Positions 1 to 4,758 of a stretch of 5,777 bases of DNA are shown here, piece by piece. Both the position numbers and the translations under genes were made by a program. Positions within the stretch are counted from its first letter, which is position 1; each line of letters opens with the position of its first letter. The stretch is taken from the NCBI GenBank assembly GCA_937859895.1, contig CALMAV010000201.1, positions 1-5,777 on the forward strand. The letters run 5' to 3'. This stretch comes from an uncultured Bryobacterales bacterium. Lineage in GTDB: Bacteria; Acidobacteriota; Terriglobia; Bryobacterales; Bryobacteraceae. The notes beneath the pieces are model-generated. The model saw only the letters and a list, made by a program, of their open reading frames with translations, ran no database searches and had not been told where the DNA came from.

Positions 1-122
1 AGAAAGCCTGCGCCTGCAACGGCAGCTGCTCCAAAGAAGCTACGCCGGGCGACCAATCGCTTTGCAAGATCGGGAGCAAGGTTCTTGAGCTCTTGAAGGC
101 TTGAAATGTCGGGAAAATTCAT
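1..122 (-). CDS. 5' end of a Tat-exported protein gene, function unknown (partial)
   Basis: Only the first 40 codons (plus two bases) lie in the window; the gene runs off the left edge. The ATG is at 120-122, and a good Shine-Dalgarno AAGGAG (complement of 130-135) sits 7 nt upstream, which supports this start. The peptide has a polar N-region of about 24 residues, then the twin-arginine motif ARRSFFG (residues 25-31, Arg26-Arg27) and a small, hydrophobic Ala/Gly stretch (AAAVAGAGF, 32-40). This is the layout of a Tat signal peptide, which exports folded, often cofactor-bearing proteins across the inner membrane. The mature protein is not visible, so the function cannot be stated. Long N-regions before RR-x-FF are seen in exported ferritin-like and redox proteins of Acidobacteriota, but that is only a guess. 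It lies downstream of the LysR gene on the same strand, so it may be cotranscribed with it or controlled by it. Confidence 0.75.
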   Translation of the reverse strand, partial: MNFPDISSLQELKNLAPDLAKRLVARRSFFGAAAVAGAGF

Positions 123-160
123 TGTAGATCTCCTTATCTTGGAATCTCTCGCCAGCACTG

Positions 161-221
161 CTGCCAGTAGGGATACCTGACTCACTCCATTAGAGTTGCA
201 CTGGCAGTATTGTACTTACTG
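161..221. promoter_or_regulatory. Cluster of CAGTA/TACTG half-sites, candidate operator
   Basis: Three copies of one pentamer lie in the gap before the Tat gene: CAGTA at 165-169, CAGTA at 205-209 and its inverse TACTG at 217-221. The last two form the inverted repeat CAGTA-N7-TACTG. The first two sit inside longer near-repeats, CTGCCAGTA (161-169) and CTGGCAGTA (201-209), 8 of 9 identical and exactly 40 bp apart. CTGCCAGT (161-168) is also the exact reverse complement of ACTGGCAG (200-207). The 17-bp inverted repeat covers the candidate -10 box of the Tat gene. A dyad with a 7-bp spacer is the general form of a LysR-type site, so the neighbouring regulator is the obvious candidate to bind. 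That link is inferred. Confidence 0.35.
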
Positions 222-237
222 TATTCTCCGAACTCAG
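209..237 (-). promoter_or_regulatory. Candidate promoter for the Tat-protein gene
   Basis: Read on the minus strand, CTGAGT (complement of 232-237, 3 of 6 to the -35 consensus) and TACAAT (complement of 209-214, 5 of 6 to the -10 consensus) are separated by 17 bp. Transcription would start near 202 and leave a leader of about 80 nt. The -35 box is weak, as expected of an activator-dependent promoter, and the -10 box lies within the CAGTA-N7-TACTG dyad. No hairpin with a T-run follows the regulator's stop codon, so readthrough from the regulator gene is also possible. Confidence 0.3.
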
Positions 238-273
238 TGATCCGTTTGCTGAATAAGTGTTACAGACTTGCTG

Positions 274-1164
274 TTAGTCCTCTTGACGGCCGACCTGCTT
301 TGCGACGGCCACCAGCCGATTTAATAGCGGCGTCTCTCTTTTGCTGGCAAACGCTATTCCAATTTCGGAACGTGCTTTTTCCCGTAGCAGGGTTCTGACG
401 GCGAGAATTTTGCGATTGCGCCGGGTTATTCCTTCGGGCAGAATGGCTACGCCTAAGCCCGCCGCTACCAAGGCCGCTGCGGTGTCCATTTCACCGGTCT
501 CTTGGATGATGTTCGGCGAGAAGCCAGCATCACGGCAGATGCCCGTCCAGGTCTGGTAGAAAGCCGGCGCCCAGCGCTCCCCATAAGCAATAAACGGTTG
601 GTGTGCCAGGTCGCGCACTCGGAGCTCCCTGTTACGGGCTAGAGGATGGTTCTTTGGAAGCGCTACAGCAAAGGGCTCGCGATGAACAAGCGTGATGCTC
701 ATGTCGGCTTCTTCGAGCGGCATGCGAATGAGGCCCGCATCCAAAAGGCCGTTGCGGATACCGTCTAGCTGTTGAACCGTTGGCATGTTCTTCAATTCGA
801 AGCTGACGTTTGGGTACTGTTTCTTGAATGCCAGGGCCATATTCGGCACCAGTCCAAGGGTCGCCGACGCCACAAAGCCGATACGCAGGTGCCCGGAGTC
901 GCCGGCTGAAATTCTCTTAATCCGCAGTTCAATGTTTGCGATTTGCTGTATCAACATCTCTGCATCAGTGAGGAAAGCTTGTCCGGCTGCGGTTAACGAG
1001 ACTTCCCTTCGATTTCGGGCAAAGAGGTCGGTGCCAAGGTATTCTTCCAGAGCCTTAATCTGTGTACTCAGCGCCGGTTGCGAAAGATGCAGCGCTTCAG
1101 CGGCACGGCTGAAATTGAGTGTTCTCGCCACTGCCAGGAATGACTTTACATGCTTGATTTCCAA
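274..1164 (-). CDS. LysR-type transcriptional regulator, aromatic-type effector domain
   Basis: Encodes 296 aa, the usual LysR length. Residues 1-60 form the winged helix-turn-helix: FLAVARTLNFSRAAEALHLS (9-28), then QPALSTQIKALE, and LGTDLFARNRREVSLTAAG closing the wing. A linker helix follows to about residue 88. The periplasmic-binding-protein-like effector domain starts at HLRIGFVASA (about residue 92) and ends near 290. Wording such as ELKNMPTVQQLDGIRNGLLD, and the later GLGVAILPEG, resembles the BenM/CatM/CbnR branch that senses aromatic breakdown products, so the effector may be a small aromatic or organic acid; this is inference. The start is TTG (complement of 1162-1164), giving the classic MEIKHVKSF opening; no in-frame ATG is nearby. 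The gene diverges from murC and reads toward the Tat-protein gene 151 bp away. LysR regulators often control an adjacent gene and themselves; a role for this one in cell division is not implied. Confidence 0.93.
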   Translation of the reverse strand: MEIKHVKSFLAVARTLNFSRAAEALHLSQPALSTQIKALEEYLGTDLFARNRREVSLTAAGQAFLTDAEMLIQQIANIELRIKRISAGDSGHLRIGFVASATLGLVPNMALAFKKQYPNVSFELKNMPTVQQLDGIRNGLLDAGLIRMPLEEADMSITLVHREPFAVALPKNHPLARNRELRVRDLAHQPFIAYGERWAPAFYQTWTGICRDAGFSPNIIQETGEMDTAAALVAAGLGVAILPEGITRRNRKILAVRTLLREKARSEIGIAFASKRETPLLNRLVAVAKQVGRQED

Positions 1165-1170
1165 GGCAGT

Positions 1171-1176
1171 TCCTCC
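1171..1176 (-). promoter_or_regulatory. Shine-Dalgarno fixing the TTG start of the LysR gene
   Basis: On the minus strand GGAGGA (complement of 1171-1176) lies 6 nt before the TTG codon at 1162-1164. It is the strongest ribosome binding site in the window and compensates for the weaker initiator codon. It decides the start, since the reading frame gives the expected LysR N-terminus from exactly this codon. Confidence 0.75.
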
Positions 1177-1240
1177 GGGCTTTGGATGGAGTTCGGCATC
1201 AGGACTAGGGTGTAAGAGAGTTCAGGGACAGAGTGAAATC

Positions 1241-1253
1241 CATAACGATTATG
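1241..1253. promoter_or_regulatory. 13-bp palindrome, candidate LysR autoregulatory operator
   Basis: CATAACGATTATG is a perfect dyad: arms CATAA and TTATG around CGA, centred on base 1247. It lies 77 bp upstream of the regulator's start codon and covers the candidate -10 box and predicted start point of the regulator's promoter. LysR proteins commonly bind AT-rich dyads in their own divergent promoter region and repress themselves there. The arms do not match the CAGTA sites near the Tat gene, so if one protein binds both, the recognition must be loose. Confidence 0.4.
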
Positions 1254-1275
1254 AGCCTGAGGGATACGACGTCAC
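1248..1275 (-). promoter_or_regulatory. Candidate promoter of the LysR gene
   Basis: On the minus strand GTGACG (complement of 1270-1275, 4 of 6 to the -35 consensus) and CATAAT (complement of 1248-1253, 5 of 6 to the -10 consensus) are separated by 16 bp. The start point would be near 1241, giving a leader of about 77 nt. The -10 box is the left half of the palindrome on this strand, so a bound repressor would block polymerase. Confidence 0.4.
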
Positions 1276-1328
1276 CAAACGCTAGAATGACAGTCAGCAT
1301 TGGGACGGCGCTCCCTTTGTATTCGCCA

Positions 1329-1357
1329 TTGACAGCCGTTCTGAAAGCCGAAACAAT
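1329..1357 (+). promoter_or_regulatory. Candidate promoter for murC-ftsQ-ftsA-ftsZ
   Basis: A perfect -35 hexamer TTGACA (1329-1334) is followed after 17 bp by AACAAT (1352-1357, 4 of 6 to the -10 consensus). Transcription would begin near 1364, about 5 nt before the murC ATG at 1369. This would make the message leaderless or nearly so, which fits the absence of any purine-rich ribosome binding site before murC. The upstream neighbour is divergent, so a promoter in this 204-bp gap is needed for the cluster; this is the best match I find. Confidence 0.5.
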
Positions 1358-1368
1358 ATAGATGCAAG

Positions 1369-2751
1369 ATGTTTTTTAAGCCCCAGCACGTGCACTTCGT
1401 GGGCATCGGGGGCATTGGGATGAGCGGGATCGCCGAAGTCCTGCTTACGCTTGGCTACCAAGTCTCGGGGTCGGACATGAAGGGGAGCCCGATCACCGAA
1501 CGGCTGGCTGCTCTTGGCGCGAAGATCTATGTTGGTCACGACGGTCCGAATGTGACCGGCGCCAAAGCGGTGGTGGTCACTTCCGCACTCGACAGCCGTA
1601 ATCCAGAGGTTGCGGAGGCGCGGCGTCAGCAGATTCCCGTCATTCCCCGCGGTGAGTTACTGGCCGAACTGATGCGCCTGAAGTTCGGTATTGCAATTGC
1701 CGGCAGCCACGGAAAGACCACCACCACTTCAATGGTCGCTTCGATCCTGCATAACGGAGGTCTCGACCCAACAGTGGTGGTGGGCGGACGCGTAGCCGGG
1801 CTGCAGGGCTCCAATGCTCGTGTAGGCCAAAGTTCCATTCTGGTAGTTGAGTCAGATGAAAGCGATGGTTCGTTCCTGAAGCTGGCGCCAATCGTGGCCG
1901 TGGTTACCAATATCGACCGCGAACATCTGGATCACTATGCGTCTCTCGACGAAATTCAGTCTGCCTTTCTTGACTTCGTCAACAAAGTTCCGTTTTACGG
2001 CGCAGCAGTGGTCTGCATGGATGATCCGAACGTGCAGGCTATCTTTCCGCGCATCAACCGGCGCACCATTACCTACGGGCAGTCTGGGCACGTGGATTTA
2101 GAGATCCAGAATGTGGCGCTGGCCGCAAACAGCAGCGAATTCTTTGTTAAGCGCAACGGTAACGGATTGGGTTCGTTTCGTTTGAATGTGCCGGGTCTTC
2201 ACAACGTTCTGAACGCGACCGCCGCAATCGGTGTCGGCCTGGAGATGGAAGTCAGCCCCGATAAGATCCGCGAGGGGCTGGCCGTATTCAGTGGCGTTGA
2301 TCGCCGGTTTTCGCTACGCGGCATCGAGCGCAATGTGACAGTGGTGGATGACTACGGGCATCATCCGACGGAAGTGAAGGCGACACTAGCTGCAGCCCGC
2401 TTGGGACCGTTTCAGCGCATTCTTGTGCTATTTCAGCCGCATCGTTTCTCGCGCACTAAACACTTAATTGAAGAGTTCGGGACAGCGTTTCATGGCGCTG
2501 ACGAATTGTATCTACTTGACATTTACGCGGCTTCGGAAGCCTCCATTGCCGGGGTAAACACAGAGACGCTGCTAAATAAAATTCGTTCTTATGGCCATCG
2601 CGGCGCCCACTACGCGGCAACAATTGAGGACGGCGTCAAAGCAATCGTGCAGTCTGCCCGGCCAGGAGATTTAGTAATCACGCTGGGTGCCGGAAACGTG
2701 TCAGCAGCGGCGGAGAAGATCCTGGCAGGACTGCGGGAGCGCACGGGATGA
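1369..2751 (+). CDS. murC: UDP-N-acetylmuramate--L-alanine ligase
   Basis: Cytoplasmic ATP-dependent Mur ligase that joins L-alanine to UDP-MurNAc, the first step of the peptidoglycan stem peptide. Length 460 aa is normal. The N-terminal UDP-binding domain opens with HFVGIGGIGMSG (residues 9-20) and the SGSD motif (33-36). The central ATPase domain has the P-loop GSHGKTTTT (112-120), the ESDESDGSF segment (161-169) and NIDREHLDHY (181-190). The C-terminal ligase domain has LHNVLNATAA (277-286), DDYGHHPTEV (327-336), the FQPHRFSR signature (355-362) and TLGAGN (438-443). The HHPTE and QPHRFSR signatures point to MurC rather than MurD, MurE or MurF. The start is forced: an in-frame stop at 1342-1344 is followed by no other start codon before 1369, and a later start would cut the UDP-binding loop. 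No Shine-Dalgarno precedes it. The last four bases overlap ftsQ (ATGA). Confidence 0.98.
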   Translation: MFFKPQHVHFVGIGGIGMSGIAEVLLTLGYQVSGSDMKGSPITERLAALGAKIYVGHDGPNVTGAKAVVVTSALDSRNPEVAEARRQQIPVIPRGELLAELMRLKFGIAIAGSHGKTTTTSMVASILHNGGLDPTVVVGGRVAGLQGSNARVGQSSILVVESDESDGSFLKLAPIVAVVTNIDREHLDHYASLDEIQSAFLDFVNKVPFYGAAVVCMDDPNVQAIFPRINRRTITYGQSGHVDLEIQNVALAANSSEFFVKRNGNGLGSFRLNVPGLHNVLNATAAIGVGLEMEVSPDKIREGLAVFSGVDRRFSLRGIERNVTVVDDYGHHPTEVKATLAAARLGPFQRILVLFQPHRFSRTKHLIEEFGTAFHGADELYLLDIYAASEASIAGVNTETLLNKIRSYGHRGAHYAATIEDGVKAIVQSARPGDLVITLGAGNVSAAAEKILAGLRERTG

Positions 2752-3572
2752 CAGCCGTTGCCGGAGGAATGTGGGAGGGCATCCGCTGGGGTCGATTCCT
2801 CCTCTGGCTGATCGCGGGAGTGCTCCTGATGGTTGGCACACTATTTGCCTGGCACTTCACCGAAGAGTTCCTGATCAAAGACAGCCGGTTTCGCATTGCG
2901 GAGCCGGAGGATGTCAGCGGTCAGAGCCCGAATCTCATTGTGGAAGGAACGCGCTATGCATCAGTTGCCCAGATCCGTCATATCTTCGCGGAGGACTTTG
3001 GCCGGAGCCTCTACCTCGTCCCGATTGAAAAACGCCGCGCCGAGCTTTTAGCGATCGATTGGATTGCAGATGCTTCGGTTGCAAAGATTTGGCCAAGAAC
3101 GCTGAAAATCCAGGTCGTTGAGCGCGTGCCGGTAGCCTTCGTTCATCTAAAGCCGAACAGCAAGGATGGGATGTCGCGGTTTGCACTGATCGATCAGGAC
3201 GGATTCATCCTGCGGCCCAAGGTAGCGGCCAAGTTCACGCTTCCTGTCATCACCGGCGTACGGGAGACCGAGCCCGTAGTGGATCGCCGGGCACGGATCC
3301 ATCGGGTGCTGGCAATGTTGAAAGACATAGGGCCGCTCAACAAAGAGATCTCAGAAATCAACGTGGCTGATCCTAATAACCTGGTCGTTACCGAGCATGT
3401 GGAAGATACCGTGGTCAATCTGATGTTGGGAGAGGAGAACTACGCCGAGCGGTTACAGAACTTCATCAACAACTACGCCGAGATTCGGGGCAAGCGGCCG
3501 GATGTGACGACACTGGATTTGCGGGTGGACGGCGTGATTACGGCGGTAGGAGAAGAGAGGCATGGCAAGTAA
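2748..3572 (+). CDS. ftsQ: Cell division protein FtsQ
   Basis: Bitopic divisome protein that links the early FtsZ/FtsA ring to the later FtsB-FtsL and septal synthase complex. The 274-aa product has a short cytoplasmic tail, one membrane segment (about residues 16-36, rich in Leu, Val, Ala and Trp), and a periplasmic part. Residues about 46-126 fit a POTRA domain: an FRI...LIVEGTRYAS opening, a GRSLYLVPI segment (85-93), and IADASVAKIWPRTLKIQVVER (106-126), the conserved end in which the W-P-x-T-L-x-I-x-V-x-E-R pattern is typical of FtsQ. The FtsQ/DivIB beta domain follows (ALIDQDGFIL, 146-155; LPVITGV, 165-171) and ends with TTLDLRVDGVITAV (254-267). The ATG overlaps the murC stop as ATGA, a sign of coupled translation; GGGAG about 9 nt upstream is a modest ribosome site. 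A second Met at residue 8 has GGAGGA directly abutting it, too close to be a better start. The 3' end overlaps ftsA by 11 nt. Confidence 0.93.
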   Translation: MTAVAGGMWEGIRWGRFLLWLIAGVLLMVGTLFAWHFTEEFLIKDSRFRIAEPEDVSGQSPNLIVEGTRYASVAQIRHIFAEDFGRSLYLVPIEKRRAELLAIDWIADASVAKIWPRTLKIQVVERVPVAFVHLKPNSKDGMSRFALIDQDGFILRPKVAAKFTLPVITGVRETEPVVDRRARIHRVLAMLKDIGPLNKEISEINVADPNNLVVTEHVEDTVVNLMLGEENYAERLQNFINNYAEIRGKRPDVTTLDLRVDGVITAVGEERHGK

Positions 3573-4758
3573 AGCGAAGCTGGCGGTTGGTCTGGACCTG
3601 GGCAGTACAGCAACACGCGTTGTGATCTGTGCGCTGGAAGGCGAGTCATTACATTTTTTGGGGCATGGCGAAGCTCCCGTGCAGGCTTGGACACGTGGCC
3701 GCTTAAGCGATCCAGCGGCGCTGACCGGTAGTATCCGCTTTGCTCTGCACGAGGCGGAACTGCGGGCGCAGGTGTCGCCTGATTCGGCAATCATCGGACT
3801 GGGTGGGTCCGTAGCAGGCATTAACAGCCGGGGTCTGTATGAGTTTGGTCGAAGGCGCGATATTGAGGCCGATGACCTTCGATATGCCGTGGAACTAGCG
3901 GCTCGCGCCCGTCTCGAAGAAGACCGGCAGGTGCTGCAGATCTGCCCACAGGACTTTACGCTGGATGGGCGGGCCGGGTATCGCAATCCACGAGGGATGA
4001 CTTGTGCGCGCCTGGAAGCAAACGTTCACATTGTAACGGCTTCGGCGCAGGATCATCAGGCGCTGGTAGCCGCCATGCACCAGGCAAATTTAGCGGTAGA
4101 AGAATCAGTTTACGAGGCGATTGCGGCCGGATATGCGGCAGTGCTGCCGGAAGATCGTGCACGTGGCGTGGTGGTGATCGATGTTGGCGCACAGTCCACT
4201 CATATAGCAGTCTATGACGGCGATGCGCTGCTACTGGTAGCCACTATCCCGGTAGCCGGCGACCACATGACCCGCGATGTTTCGTGGCTGCTTAAGGTGA
4301 ACTACGAGGATGCCGAGTGCCTGAAGCGCGAGTATGGCTGTGCCGTGACAGGCATCGAGTCAGACCATAGCCTGGTGGAGATTCCCTCTGCTGAAGGGCG
4401 TACGCCACGCGAGGCACCGCGCTACCAGCTGAATGAAATCCTGGAGGCGCGGGCAGAAGAGATTTTTGAAAAGATCTACGCCGAGGTGATGCGTGCCGGC
4501 ATGGAGCAATCTCTACTCGAAGGCGCGATCCTTACCGGTGGCGGATCGCAGCTGACGGGCATGTGCGATATGGCTGAGCGGATTCTGAACTGCCAGGCAC
4601 GAAACGGGCTAGCCATCGGTATCGAGAAGTGGCCGAGCGAACTGGATACTCCTGTTTGGACGGTTACTGCCGGATTAGCCATGTACGGCGGTCGGCTGCG
4701 CCTGAAGCGCGATGTGAAACGGGCGGCCAATGGCTTGGCAGGATTGGTACTGCGGTAA
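3562..4758 (+). CDS. ftsA: Cell division protein FtsA, actin-like FtsZ membrane tether
   Basis: Actin-family ATP-binding protein that anchors FtsZ filaments to the inner membrane and recruits later divisome proteins. Length 398 aa is slightly short for the family. The phosphate-1 loop is GLDLGSTATRV (10-20). The FtsA-specific 1C domain spans about residues 84-165, with IGLGGSVAGINSRG (78-91) entering it. The phosphate-2 loop is VIDVGAQST (205-213), where most homologues have G-[GA]-G-[ST]-T. The adenosine motif is ILTGGGSQLTG (323-333), and the core ends at TAGLAMYGG (369-377). The tail from 378 is basic and amphipathic, ending NGLAGLVLR, and may be the membrane-targeting helix. A ribosome site AGGAGA (3548-3553) lies 8 nt before the ATG, inside the end of ftsQ, with which it overlaps 11 nt. 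The stop TAA overlaps the ftsZ ATG by one base. Confidence 0.96.
   Translation: MASKAKLAVGLDLGSTATRVVICALEGESLHFLGHGEAPVQAWTRGRLSDPAALTGSIRFALHEAELRAQVSPDSAIIGLGGSVAGINSRGLYEFGRRRDIEADDLRYAVELAARARLEEDRQVLQICPQDFTLDGRAGYRNPRGMTCARLEANVHIVTASAQDHQALVAAMHQANLAVEESVYEAIAAGYAAVLPEDRARGVVVIDVGAQSTHIAVYDGDALLLVATIPVAGDHMTRDVSWLLKVNYEDAECLKREYGCAVTGIESDHSLVEIPSAEGRTPREAPRYQLNEILEARAEEIFEKIYAEVMRAGMEQSLLEGAILTGGGSQLTGMCDMAERILNCQARNGLAIGIEKWPSELDTPVWTVTAGLAMYGGRLRLKRDVKRAANGLAGLVLR

Noticed and set aside
260..276. Small imperfect hairpin (ACAG-ACTTG-CTGT core) at the LysR stop codon
   Set aside because: The stem is only 4 perfect pairs and no T-run follows on the minus strand, so it is not a credible terminator.
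210..398. Plus-strand open frame of 62 codons in the gap and 3' end of the LysR gene
   Set aside because: Overlaps the conserved C-terminus of the regulator antisense, no Shine-Dalgarno, no recognisable content.
785..1285. Plus-strand open frame of 166 codons
   Set aside because: It lies mostly antisense to the LysR gene, has no recognisable domain, no ribosome site and low-complexity Ser/Arg/Ala composition; a shadow of the real gene.
2680..2700. MurC C-terminal motif GAGN rather than GAGD
   Set aside because: Asn at this place also occurs in E. coli MurC as I recall it, so it is normal family variation.
3453..3986. Minus-strand open frame of 177 codons across the ftsQ-ftsA junction
   Set aside because: Antisense to two well-supported genes, Arg/Ser-rich, no motif or promoter.
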